DNA of 64,000 bases, taken from contig NC_049997.1 in the NCBI RefSeq assembly GCF_000003815.2, positions 3,084,328-3,148,327 on the forward strand, read 5' to 3'. Positions 47,842 to 59,820 of the stretch are shown piece after piece. The translations under genes were made by a program, and so were the position numbers. This stretch comes from Branchiostoma floridae. Taxonomy: Eukaryota > Chordata > Leptocardii > Amphioxiformes > Branchiostomatidae. The notes under the pieces were generated by a model that was given only the letters and a program-made list of their open reading frames with translations, had not been told where the DNA came from and ran no database searches. Every line of letters begins with the position of its first letter. Within the stretch, counting starts at the first letter, position 1.

Positions 47842-50800
47842 TCACTGCGGTGTGCTTCTTGAAATCTCGCGAGAGTTGTCCTCGCCCGTGGACGAGACGA
47901 TGACGTCATCACTGTTTTCCTCTGACGCAGACTCTAACGTGGCAGCTGTCTGCGCATGTGCAGAGGTGGATATACTCTGGACGATGAGGGACAAGCAGTC
48001 TAAACTGGATACCTTGCTGGCGTTGTAACCTGGAGGGGAATAATAGATTTGGAATGGATAGATTAAAATTATGAAAACACCAATATTTTACATAATTGTT
48101 TCTAAAAATCATACAGGGTTAGACATCCAAGTAATAAGGCACACGATAAAAGATATCTATTTGTAAACGGTCCATTTTTCGTCAGTTGAAGCTAAAGACA
48201 GAAAGTAAAAATCTATCCACTTGCTTGAGTAAGATACCGTCTACCCCCCTCCCCCATTGGATCTTTTTCCAGTCACAGAAGCATATTTTCAACATCAGTT
48301 TTCAGTCAGCGACAGAGTCAGTTTTTGCCCAGAGCAGAAAATGTCTGAGTTTCTGTTTTGTAATTAAGGGACGACCTCGGCCTGTGATTGTGATCTGGGA
48401 GAGGATTATGCTTATCTGAGCAGATATCCCGTTTTCCGGACCAACAGATAAAGTCTGGGTAGACTTTAGTGTTTGTTGTTTCTCTGTGCACGGGAACGGG
48501 AGCGGACCAGACAGGCGATATCAATTAATGTAGCGGTAACTTCGTCAGACCATTTAAGGAACGGAGTACTAGTTAACGGACCAGTGGTAAGTAGTGGAGG
48601 ATTTATCCAAGTTGTCGACATCTCAAATTTATTGCGATGTAATCATCATATTGTTATGACTTTCATCATATTAAGCCATTAGTTTCAAGACATTTTAAGT
48701 GTCGTTTAAAGTGAGGCGAATTATATTGCAACGATATTGCTCCTTAATTTTTGAATTGGCGAAGGACATGTTCTGATGGTTACTATGACAACTTGTTGAT
48801 TTTCATAAACGTATCTTCCTTCAAAAATAAATCATTTCGTCATATTTCCTTTGCAAATTTTTGTCCTATTTTGAAAAACAGTAAAAAAAAATGACAATAA
48901 TTACCCTGTCTGGAGAAGCATCGCGCTGTAAACATTATAATCAATTCAGGGTGGTGAAATTTGTACATTTTAAGCAGCTCAGGTTAATCGCTGTTTCCGT
49001 CTTGTTATGGGTTTTAATAACTATTTCCTTTGTTAGTTGATCTGTTTCTCTTCTCCCACAGGGCTATAATCATCCCTAAATGAGCCCCATCTGTAGTGAG
49101 TGATAACCTGACCCTGACCTTCCTAAATCTCAGCTTTATTCCCCGCACATTGCCCCACGTTTACAACTTCCCTCCATTTACTGGACTATAAAACATGTTA
49201 GTTACACCAAGTTCACAATCATGTACTTGACCTTATTTGGTTACGTACGGTAATTTGTTCATTAGCATTCTACCGATTTGGTGAGGATTTTCCTTCTCAC
49301 TACAATCACTAGAAGTAGTAGAATAGTTATGTAGCAAGTCCTCATAAGATTGTCATTTATAAGTATAAAAATGAACTAGCGATATAACATTATTTGACTT
49401 TTGGCTTTGTGCATAATATCAATGGCACGAAACAATAATAAAGATTCCCTGTGATCACTTATAATACTCACGACTAGAACACAAGCGATAGGGGATCTTT
49501 TTATTCGCAGTATTAGGCAAAAATCACAATTTGCTCATACAAAGCCTCCTACTCAAAGGGCCATATTTTCCAACACAGGTTGAATATAACAGGTTTAATT
49601 GGCCACTCCTATCATTCTTGTTGGGTTCTACTTATGTTCATTATATATGGCGGCCACGATTCTCGAACGTTATGATGAACTGTACATGTCTTGATTAATT
49701 CTATTAAGTATCAGTATAATTTAATGATTTGGGTTTTACTATTTAAGGACGATACAGGAGAGAACTGGGGTTATGCTAAGAGCACAAGGTTTCCAGATAT
49801 AAAAATTTAGATCTTGGAGCCATGTTGGTGACGTTTTCATGTTTTATTGCTCTTCGTGATAATGTTAAAAGGCAAAGTGCAGAACTCTGGCAATCACCAA
49901 CAACGCAAGAACACAACACGTCGTTCCAGCATCACCCCTTCCCCTGCAGGAAAGCCAGCCTGTCCATGTAAGGCGTAAGTACGTGTCTGCTGGGACGTCT
50001 CTTGTCGGGCCCACTTGTTCTGCTGCCTATTAGAGGCGTTAAACGCAGAATAAATGGCCACTACTGAACACAGTGAGATAAGCAATGGCTCCACACGAAC
50101 CATAATCGGGCTATTCTATTACTTGTTGCCGCTATCAAAAAATACAGGCATTGAGACGAAGGTCAAGTTCGACTTTGGGTTCCAAGCGTGTTTTCTTGGT
50201 ACTGCAGCAGAACTTCTGATTTCTGTATCCTTTGTCTGGACATGCAATGGTTTTGTTATTTTGCTAAATAAACAATCAATATTCCTGTAGTTATCGTCAG
50301 GAAGAAATGGTGTAGGCTTGGGTCGTCTGGTAGACGATGTTGTTGGATTGATGACTGCAATGACTAATTGTATTGCTATGAAGATACTAGTACACATATG
50401 TACCTTGTATTGACTTAAATATTATCTTACTCTAATTGATACTTAGCGACTGCTGTGCACTACTAGGAAGTGTGAAAACTCCTTGGTGCACGAGTAGTAC
50501 TTTTTAATTTAGCCAACTTCTAACCCATCAAAAAAACTTGAATTAAACTTACGGGCTACGAGTATAAATACAGTAGTAGTGTAAACGCTCTCTGCATATT
50601 TGACTCAGTACTAATGTATATTGCCCAATGTATGTTTTCCGTCGTATACGTATATAAGAACTGGTCTTTGAACACTGTATCTTTCTTTAACAAAGATATA
50701 CTGTTTATACTGAGGTATCGTTATTGACAGTCGAATTAGATTAGCAGAAATAAGGCATGAGGAGGGGGGATTAAACTGCAAACGTCATAGTCTAATGTGA

Positions 50801-53800
50801 TCCGCTCTTTACGTCCTTACGGATTAAAACGGAACCCTGGATGCCTCAGGCCCGGAACAGCGCTTATGAACACCTAATGCTGTAAGGTATCCTGATACTA
50901 GACCTGTCAGTAACCATACCTCAATTACAACGCAGGGGAAAATAATATACAATTGTCTCGGATGTTGCGGAGCTCGGTCGACGTCGGAAGGAATAAGTTG
51001 TTTTGAGCTTCTTTAAGCACAACAGTAAAGTTGTAAGTCAGAAGTAAGTCAGTCCTGATCGTTGTCAAGCCCACGGAAAGCCTTCCGGGTGTGAACTAAT
51101 CCCTCCAACCTATGTAAACGCATGTACAGTCTGTTGTATAAACTTTACGTAGCTGCGAAAACAAACATGGTTGTACGATGTTCGCTCTCTGATGACAGAC
51201 CGTCGACCGGACTGCCTGGACACACTTCTTGTGGGTGTCGGTGCGGATTTGAAGATAAGAAGGTTTGTTTCAGTGGGAAAGTATACTTTAAACACGGTAA
51301 GCCATATGTGGATCGTTGGAGGATGAGGGGGGGGGGGGGGGTGACCATGTGGTTCGTGTTGGACTAAGGGCGAATACTAAACCAAATGTTGAAAAAACAG
51401 TTGTTTGAAGGTCGGCCAAAGCAGCGGCGTTCATCGCCCGAAGGGTGCTCTTATCACGGGCGGGGGCCTGCTTCTCATTTCTGACTTTGTTTGCTCCTCA
51501 AAACGGAGTTGAACTGGTCTGGGGGAGACAAGACTGCTAATTCTGCCAATCAGAATCATAGTAACCGAACGACGATAATGAATGAAAGACCTTTATTGCA
51601 CATTTATGCTCAAACAAGCTAAGTACAGGTCGTAGCGATGAGGTACAATTTCATGTTTTCTTTCTACATCTACAGAGTTTACTACAGGTTCAACTTCTCG
51701 CTTCTTCAGAGTCTTCAGACAGCTGTAAACATAAGGGCAGATGCAATCAATAATGTACTGTCGTCAAGCAAATCCAACAAATATGGAGTGCGATGATACG
51801 TTAACGTATCAAAGGCTTATTCGTCTTCTACATGGCGGGGAATAGCCTGATTAAATCTCGCTTGTAGCAGCCCGCCCAACAACATCCATGGGGAGGGGCC
51901 AGTTACAGCCCGGACAGCAGAGTTTGTGTTACACAGACTACCGGTGGAAGGCTCCTAAAAACAGCTTTTCCAGCACAGTTACATTGCCAAGTACAGAGGG
52001 TTAAATATATCGCTCTTGTCTTGTCTAATGTTTGACTCAGGTAAACTAGAAATAACCTTCTCGGTTACACATGATGAGAAGTAGGTGTAGGAGATGACCA
52101 GACAACCCCCCGCGGAGAGACATGGTCCTATCCCGTCCATTACATCCTCCCTGCTGAGGCAACAGGTCCGGGGACAACACGGCAAAACTTTCCCAGGACT
52201 AACCAGATTAAAACAGGCTGGGCACGGATGGGAACACCATCATTCATGCCTCAATGCAAAAAAGGAACTTCGTATAATCTATATATTACTTGTAAAGATC
52301 CTCACTGTGTCTCCTTTCAATATTGTATTCAAAGAAGATAAACTGAATGTAGTTTGTGCAAGATCTATGCTACCAGCAAGTAGTATCATGCAACAATCTG
52401 GCTTTGTTTGTCTCACATGATGACATTAGTATACGTACTGTGTTTCCTTTTGATATTGCATGGAATCTACATCTACTGTTACTAGACTCTATGTGGCTAG
52501 CTGTCTTCTACAGTATACTAAGTTTACATCCGATCGTACCTGTTGCAAATGTTGACCCAATTTGTTGTGCAGTAAACTTTGACTTGACCGATATCGAGAC
52601 GTTTATACTAGTATCTTCCATGGAAAGGGGAGTTGGTTATCTGACAAAGAAAGAAACTTGACGACACGACATAAGCTTCATATGCTAACATTTTGTCCAA
52701 ATTTGCGAATACGCGACAATACAGACAGCTTAGACCGTGGATTAGTAAAACTAACGTCTCGGGGGTTTATAAGCGATTCCATCGCAAGTCAATCAAATAT
52801 AGCTTTAGCAGTCTTATCTCGAGTCGTCTAACTTTCATCAAAGTATGTCGGAAGCCACATCAGGGGCTGATTTAGCGCTCCCTTTCTTCTGCAGTAGCGG
52901 AAGTTTACTCCGACGTTACCACACCCACACAGTGTTTATAAACTCCACCTCAGAAAGGCCTGTCCTGCAGTAGTGTTGTCATGTGGGATGCAGGTAGAGT
53001 GTATAACGACATGAGAAAATGATGAAACGGGGGCAGTTTCCGCTGTATAACGAGGCTCGTTTGTTTGTGTTGAGTCGCGGACAGCAGGCCGATTGGCCGG
53101 CCCCGGGCCCCGGCAGACACACGCTCCTCATTAGCTTAATTCGGCGGGTTTGGAAGCGATTTGGCCCGAAGTGGAACCACATGCGGCGCCGATGACCTTC
53201 GGGATGAGTTACTAGGCTGCGCGGAAGGACTTGTCAGCCTCCCCGCTCCCGAGACTGATCGCTATCAGCATCGCTGCCGACGGAGGTCCCGTCCGAGGGG
53301 CAGCGGGGACGGGGAAGCTTCGGGTCGGAGGACATAAGGTTCACGCGAGGGGCAAATCATCGGCTGACTCCGACGTCTGTCCTCTCTTGTAGGGCGTGGG
53401 ACAAAATGCACGGTACATTAACCGCGTGACCCTTACCTGTCGGCTCATTCTCACGATCTACATCAGTATTAAACTTTTAAAGAATTAAAACTCTAAATTG
53501 CGTGATCATCTATCAAGAAACACTTAAGTAATCTATTGAATTTACTCTCGTACCCCCAGGGGTGCCTAAGCATTTGCACGAACCCTATGAAATTCGTACG
53601 AATATTATGTGATACACACGAATCACTATGCGAAAACGCACGGATATTATGAAATTCGCACGAATCACTATGCGAAATCGTACGAATTTTATGAAATTCG
53701 CACGAATCACTATGTGACACACACGAGCCTTATGTGATTTGCACGATCCTTATGCAAAAACGGCGGNNNNNNNNNNNNNNNNNNNNNNNNNNNNNNNNNN

Positions 53801-56800
53801 NNNNNNNNNNNNNNNNNNNNNNNNNNNNNNNNNNNNNNNNNNNNNNNNNNNNNNNNNNNNNNNNNNNNNNNNNNNNNNNNNNNNNNNNNNNNNNNNNNNN
53901 NNNNNNNNNNNNNNNNNNNNNNNNNNNNNNNNNNNNNNNNNNNNNNNNNNNNNNNNNNNNNNNNNNNNNNNNNNNNNNNNNNNNNNNNNNNNNNNNNNNN
54001 NNNNNNNNNNNNNNNNNNNNNNNNNNNNNNNNNNNNNNNNNNNNNNNNNNNNNNNNNNNNNNNNNNNNNNNNNNNNNNNNNNNNNNNNNNNNNNNNNNNN
54101 NNNNNNNNNNNNNNNNNNNNNNNNNNNNNNNNNNNNNNNNNNNNNNNNNNNNNNNNNNNNNNNNNNNNNNNNNNNNNNNNNNNNNNNNNNNNNNNNNNNN
54201 NNNNNNNNNNNNNNNNNNNNNNNNNNNNNNNNNNNNNNNNNNNNNNNNNNNNNNNNNNNNNNNNNNNNNNNNNNNNNNNNNNNNNNNNNNNNNNNNNNNN
54301 NNNNNNNNNNNNNNNNNNNNNNNNNNNNNNNNNNNNNNNNNNNNNNNNNNNNNNNNNNNNNNNNNNNNNNNNNNNNNNNNNNNNNNNNNNNNNNNNNNNN
54401 NNNNNNNNNNNNNNNNNNNNNNNNNNNNNNNNNNNNNNNNNNNNNNNNNNNNNNNNNNNNNNNNNNNNNNNNNNNNNNNNNNNNNNNNNNNNNNNNNNNN
54501 NNNNNNNNNNNNNNNNNNNNNNNNNNNNNNNNNNNNNNATAGGGATCGTGCAAATGCTAGCACCCCTGACCCCAGTCGCACTTATGTACATAAACTAGCC
54601 AGGAGAATATATGGTCATAACGTTATATATATATATTTAGAGGGGGGGGTTAGAAAGAGGAGAGAGAGAGATGAGGAGAGAAAGAGAGAGGAATAGATAG
54701 AGAGAGAGAGAACTTTGGTGGACATACGCCAAACTTCTCAAGATTATATAGTAACAATGCTGTAGCTTTGGACAGACATTGAAATATTGAGAACATCCCT
54801 ACATGGTTACTTCTTATGATAGTAATAAAAATGAAATACAATGGATGCTACGTAAAACACACACGCCAAGTTACCAGAAAAGTTGTGTTTCCTCTTGAAA
54901 TGCTAAACGGTTCAGATTCAAAGTAACGGAATTATTGACAAGATTCCAGCTTGAAACATATTCCAGTTGTACATATTGAATTGTATTTGAATTTGTTTAC
55001 TTGGATGACTAACCTTCATAAACGTGCCATAAATCATATGATAAGTAGACGACTCACCGTTCTTGCCTGTAGGTTTGACGTCACAGTTGTCTCCGAAGTG
55101 ATGTAAGGTGTCCACACAGAAGGCGTCCGGACTGTGGTCAGACTGGGGGATCATGGGAAATAGGATTACAGGGGAAGGACAATAAACAAACCGGATTATC
55201 TATTATATATCTAACCTGCGGTAAGTTATAGTACTTTGCAAACAGAAGTTCGGCTCATGCTGGTTTTTGGCGTTTTTTTTAAACGTATTTCGCGTTTGGG
55301 CGAGAGACATAGAGAAACCCGTACAAAATAGAAACTCAATAAAAACGCCTTAACCGGAGCAGAACCTATCTTGGAGAGTAAGCTGATGTACTACGCAAGC
55401 TAGAGTAATGAGGAGAAGGATAGGTTTTTCCCAGTTCCAATGAAATTCTCCCTATAGGTATATCAATACATTCAATGTAATCAATTTAGTATAGTACGTC
55501 GATAAAATGGTATAAAAGGCCAGTTTCTCCCAGATCACTTCAGTCTCACTGACGAATGTTAGTGGATGCTATCTGAAACGTCTGACCGTTTCCAAAATCA
55601 TATCCAGTTGGTTGAGTAGCTTTTAGGTGTATCTAGTATTGTGTATACCACCTTACCAAGCAAAAGACATTACTTATTGTCCATTTGCCCCTTACATCTT
55701 ATAACAAGTTGCTCAGGATATCGAATCTGACATTTAAGAAAGCTTTAATTAACATGTGGGGTATCCTGACACACTCTATTACTATGGTAACGGGGTCCAC
55801 AAAAATACAGTGTCAGTCCCATCCATATTGCGGATTTATTCATTGTAGCCATGTAAGTCCCACATTTGTCTTATATTAACTGTTATGACCTGTATAATCA
55901 AGTGTACCTGACTCAGTTTAGCTGACGTGACAAACTTGTAACACTACCTCCATTCTGTATCATGTAACTCATCCGGTTAGTGGAACTCTTAGCGGAGCAG
56001 TTTTGCGTGGTCTACAGCTACTGTATGCTATGTACAAAAATGTACCAATGATTTAACAGAAGTATACGCACCTTAGTGTTAGTAATTTGTAAGATTTTCA
56101 CCTCTTTCCATTCTCTTCTCTTTCGTTTTAATTTTAGATCTAGACAAAGCTCTGTGCTGTAAACGCTCAACAAGTGGTTTGAAAGCAGTTAGGCTTCGTA
56201 ATTAATCCCAAAAGGCAAAATACACGACTTCTTTCTCTATAGTTTGTTTTTATATGAATAAAAATGACCAGGTTGGTAAATAATAAAGGGTTAATGCCCC
56301 GGCNNNNNNNNNNNNNNNNNNNNNNNNNNNNNNNNNNNNNNNNNNNNNNNNNNNNNNNNNNNNNNNNNNNNNNNNNNNNNNNNNNNNNNNNNNNNNNNNN
56401 NNNATACACCGAGGATAAGGCGGGGCATTAACGTTATTATCATATAGCCTATCCAACTGACAGTTATTTCACACAAATTCATTTATAACAAATAAACACT
56501 TTTAGTTAATACATTACATAAAAATACATTTGCAATATATATATTGTACAATAGTGTCTATATATAATACAAACATTAAACTATTTCATCATCATCATTT
56601 AAGTAATAATTTTAACTAATCATCTGTTTGTGAGATAGCATATCAGCATCAACATGTGGCTTATTTGCAATACAAACTACATGTATTAAGTGGAGTCCTG
56701 GTACCCCCCATGCAGAGCCTTTTCACTTGGGCACGACAAAGTACGTATATATGAAGTGATTTAGGAAGGTACCGGCTTAATCACGTTAGAAAGCCATAAT

Positions 56801-58742
56801 GAAAATGTGTAAAATCAGCATAATTCCTTTTCAAGTATCCCTATATTCCCCATGTGGAGCCCTAATTAACATAACCAATCAATCATAATATTTTTGACAG
56901 TTATGCATGGTTTACACACAAACAACAGTACAAAAAAAATTCATGACTGTCCCCTGTATAATGGTGCGGTCCAAAAAGTGGTCGGTTATTAGAATAACCG
57001 ACCACTTTTGAGGTTACGGCCTGATAACCCATGGGAAATGGGGGCCTCTGATTGGCCAACTCCATCTGGCTATATGATAATAATATATACACAACCTCTG
57101 TTCTTCTACACAGTATATCTGATGACAATCACAACTTTTGCGCATAAATAATTTTCTTCCGACATCTTCTTTTCATGTACAAAACTATGTAATATTTCAC
57201 AGACCTGTTGACGACAGCTGATTGCCTATAGCTGGCAGGTAGAACGTTACCTGAAAATTCCCAAATCCTATTATCTTAACCTCTAATACTAATAGTCTAT
57301 TGTCCTGTGATAATGTTCCGCGTGTGTTTGTGTAGCTTTGTACTTGTTCCCAGTTGGAGAAACAGTCTCTACAATGTTCCCAGTTCGGCCTGAAGAAAGC
57401 ATACTTCCCAGGCCAACTTTTGTTTCGTCGGGCTGGCAAAGGGAAGTGTCGGTCCCAGAGGATATCACCTGGGAACCGAACCCTACACTCCAGCCCTGTC
57501 CCAGCCCACGGACATGTGGTTCTAGTTATTCTGCTGTAACAAACTTGGCGAGTAGGGTTTGACCTCTCCGTTTCGGGTGAGCGCCGTTCTGAGAGAGTGA
57601 GAAAAGCTTTGTTTTGGATCATCTCTGCTCTGTTTTCCTCGCTGGTTCTCAACTGAAGAGCCTCGAGTGGCAAATGTTTGGACGGTGCGGAACTGGGAAA
57701 ATATACAACTACATGATGGAACTTTTGTACGACGAAAAAGAACTGTGTCAGTGCAGAACATATTAGTATGAAGAAACTGTCTTTCGGCCTACTTTTGGTA
57801 AATTAACTTCAGATAGCGACTAGGAACGTCAAACTGAAGCTGTATTGCAACAAATTGGATATGTATCATAGAAGTGTTTGTATACAGAACAACTTTTAAG
57901 ACTTCTGAGCTTTCCAGACGAGCGTATTAAGGAAGATACTGTAGGACAGTATCTTAGGAGCTAAAATTATTTACTAGAATTGACGATAAAAAAACACTAC
58001 CAGTGACTATGAGATTTATATCACAGACACTGAAAGGGAAGTTGTTAGACAAGTGATAAGTCTTGTGGTGTCCCACCCACACTTACGATAACTTCTGGAA
58101 CCAGACTTAACAACCCGCAAGCGTACATTAACACCGCTACTACATGATCAGTGAATCGTACATGTACACTGTACACTAAACCCATGATATACTCAGCAAG
58201 AGCTATAACTAATTTAGAGACGAAGAGAACACAACAGAACTCACCATCCCGTCCGAACACGACTCCGTGCCCGCCCCGTCACTGTCTCCGTCCGTGTGCC
58301 GTCTGTTTCCCGACTTCTTGCGATTCTCCTTTGCCCCTCGTAACAAGTTCTCAAGACTCTCGATATACGTGATGGCGTTTCGAAGAATCTCGACTTTGGG
58401 CAGCCTCTGGTTCGGATTGGTGCATGTTCTTCTCTTCAGAACCTCGAACGCTTCGTTGACTTTCCTTAGGCGTCGCCTCTCTCTCATAGTCGCGGCCTTA
58501 CGCCTATCTACAGTCACGGATTTCCTCTTGCAAGCCTTGCAGGCCCAGAGGAGGCAGCGGCGCTGGGAGTGGAAGGCTCCGGGGGCGAGAACGTGCTCGA
58601 CTGGCTCATCGGAGTCGTCTAGAGGAGAGGCCGGGATCGGGAGGTGGTCGCCCGGGAGGACAGCACCGTTCGACGTCGATCCGCGCTCGTAGAACGTCGG
58701 GCCTGTGTCGTACCGACAGCTACTCCTCTCAACCACCGCCAT
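47842..58742 (-). CDS. MRF: MyoD-family myogenic bHLH factor, MRF-C
   Basis: Third MyoD-family gene. Minus-strand exons 58245-58742, 55058-55142 and 47842-48029; introns of 3102 and 7028 bp, phases 0 and 1 exactly as in MRF-A and MRF-B; 256 aa. The start is [12 protein letters not shown]. The Cys/His-Trp motif [13 protein letters not shown] is at 62-74. The bHLH is at 79-135 with [14 protein letters not shown] and [15 protein letters not shown]. Exon 1 has an extra basic/acidic stretch ([19 protein letters not shown]) before CSDGM. Helix-III-like [15 protein letters not shown] is at 202-216 and almost identical to MRF-B. The C-terminal tail is about 30 residues longer than in MRF-B and is Ser/Glu-rich. 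Intact and likely functional; it converges on A and B. The much longer introns carry repeats, a gap and a CpG-rich block. Confidence 0.98.
48030..52899. other. MRF-C intron 2, 3' part
   Basis: Mostly AT-rich. It holds a partial ACCTCCATGAAA-family interior at about 50155-50260, a G tract near 51328-51341, and a hairpin-element fragment at 51830-51960. No exon of another gene is supported. Confidence 0.5.
52900..53450. promoter_or_regulatory. CpG-rich block in MRF-C intron 2
   Basis: About 500 bp of markedly GC- and CpG-rich DNA inside an AT-rich intron, with CTCATTAGCTTAATTCGG (homeodomain-like) and GGCCGGCCCCGGGCCCCGG. No protein supported. An intronic enhancer or alternative promoter is a reasonable inference. 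Confidence 0.35.
53552..54573. mobile_element. Element with inverted ends around a 21 bp minisatellite and gap
   Basis: Left end 53552-53588 contains GGGGTGCCTAAGCATTTGCA; right end 54539-54573 contains its near inverse TGCAAATGCTAGCACCCC. Inside, 53590-53760 is an array of about 20-22 bp units such as GCACGAATCACTATGCGAAA. The array runs into a 772 N gap. Confidence 0.7.
53767..54538. other. Assembly gap (772 N)
   Basis: Run of N following the minisatellite array. Confidence 1.
54636..54712. repeat. GA-rich simple repeat
   Basis: AGAGAG tracts in MRF-C intron 2. Confidence 0.9.
55250..55375. repeat. Small hairpin element
   Basis: GGTTTTTGGCGTTTTTT and, inverted, AAAAACGCCTTAACC; like 14861-14990. 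Lies in MRF-C intron 1. Confidence 0.45.
56289..56425. repeat. Short inverted repeat around a 100 N gap
   Basis: Left GTTAATGCCCCGGC and right GGCGGGGCATTAAC flank the gap at 56304-56403. Second case in this window of inverted repeats at a gap. Confidence 0.7.
56426..58244. other. MRF-C intron 1, 5' part
   Basis: Includes a hairpin AGTGGTCGGTTATT/AATAACCGACCACT at 56977-57008 (complete inverted repeat). No other feature supported. Confidence 0.5.
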
Positions 58743-59043
58743 CTCGCTTCACAACAACATAAAACAACCCACGAGTTCACAAGTTGTTCACAACTGCACG
58801 TTTACTCGAGAAAACGCGCCACAGACTTCACAACAGTCTCCGAGTCCCAGAGAACAACTCCTCAAGTTTGACAGTCACAGTCTATCGGAAACCAGTGGAC
58901 CGGCGACTTGATGTGGTAACCCGATCCACTCGTTGTCCACTCAGGGTTCAGAGACGCAGCGTTCGACAATTAATCCTGCATGTACATCGCCAGTCAACTT
59001 GCTCGATATGTCTCTAAAAGTCACGCCTCCTTGCGGTCGGCTC

Positions 59044-59055
59044 ATGAATATTCAT
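59044..59055. promoter_or_regulatory. ATGAATATTCAT palindrome, MRF-C promoter
   Basis: Perfect 12 bp palindrome about 300 bp upstream of the MRF-C ATG, identical to the MRF-B one. Further upstream an 8 bp pair CTCGGAC/GTCCGAG encloses CAAAATAAGAA (about 59133-59160). Confidence 0.55.
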
Positions 59056-59686
59056 CAGATAAAAACTTTCACCGCCCAGACCGAGGTATGACGACATGTC
59101 ATACCTTATCGAAGAACCGTCGATGGGGGAAGTGCTCGGACTTCTTATTTTGGTCCGAGTGCCAGAAGGCCGCGGGGAGCGTGTGGGCTTATTTCCATGT
59201 TGGGTCTGCTCTGAACCTTCAGCCCCCGGACTGCTGTCAACCGGGGAGGATTATCACGGCTTTCCCAAGCTCCGCTGTAAGGTGGCTGCATTCTTCATTT
59301 CCCTGTGCTCTGATAGGACTTCCTATCGCTGCCACTCTTTGTGGGGAACACCCCATGTTGACAGGACGGGGTGGATCGGTTTTACAGTTTCTTTTTCCTA
59401 TTTCATCTTGAAAGTTTAACAATCCTACGCACCGTTTCAGTATCTCGGGATTGGCAAAAATGACTTTCTGATGGAAACACCTGTCATTCGGACCTGTAAC
59501 CTTTAGAGGTGGACTTGGTCTGGGTCTGGGTCCTAGGGCTAATGACGTTATGGAGCAGAGTATTTTGGGAATGAAAACTAAATGATTCGACCTGTATCTA
59601 CATTCCAATGTCCCTCAAACAACTCTATGCTGAGGTCATTGACCCCGACTAGAGCATGTCCTGGATTGTATTTCTTGCTTATATTA

Positions 59687-59820
59687 CTCTCCAAGCAGAG
59701 GTTGGTGGGGGGAAAATTGCGGCCTTTTTCATATATGCTGCCTTTTTCTGTCAGCTATCCCTAAAAAAAAGTATAAATGAAAAAGCACACGATTTTTCCC
59801 ATCAAACTCTGCTTGGAGAG
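59687..59820. mobile_element. MITE with perfect 14 bp ends CTCTCCAAGCAGAG
   Basis: Inverted ends CTCTCCAAGCAGAG / CTCTGCTTGGAGAG, internal TTTTTCTGTCAGCTA. The complete reference copy for fragments at 5299 and 43290. Confidence 0.85.

Noticed and set aside
53710-54696. Frames of 267-320 residues on both strands
   Set aside because: They consist of the 772 N gap; no sequence information.
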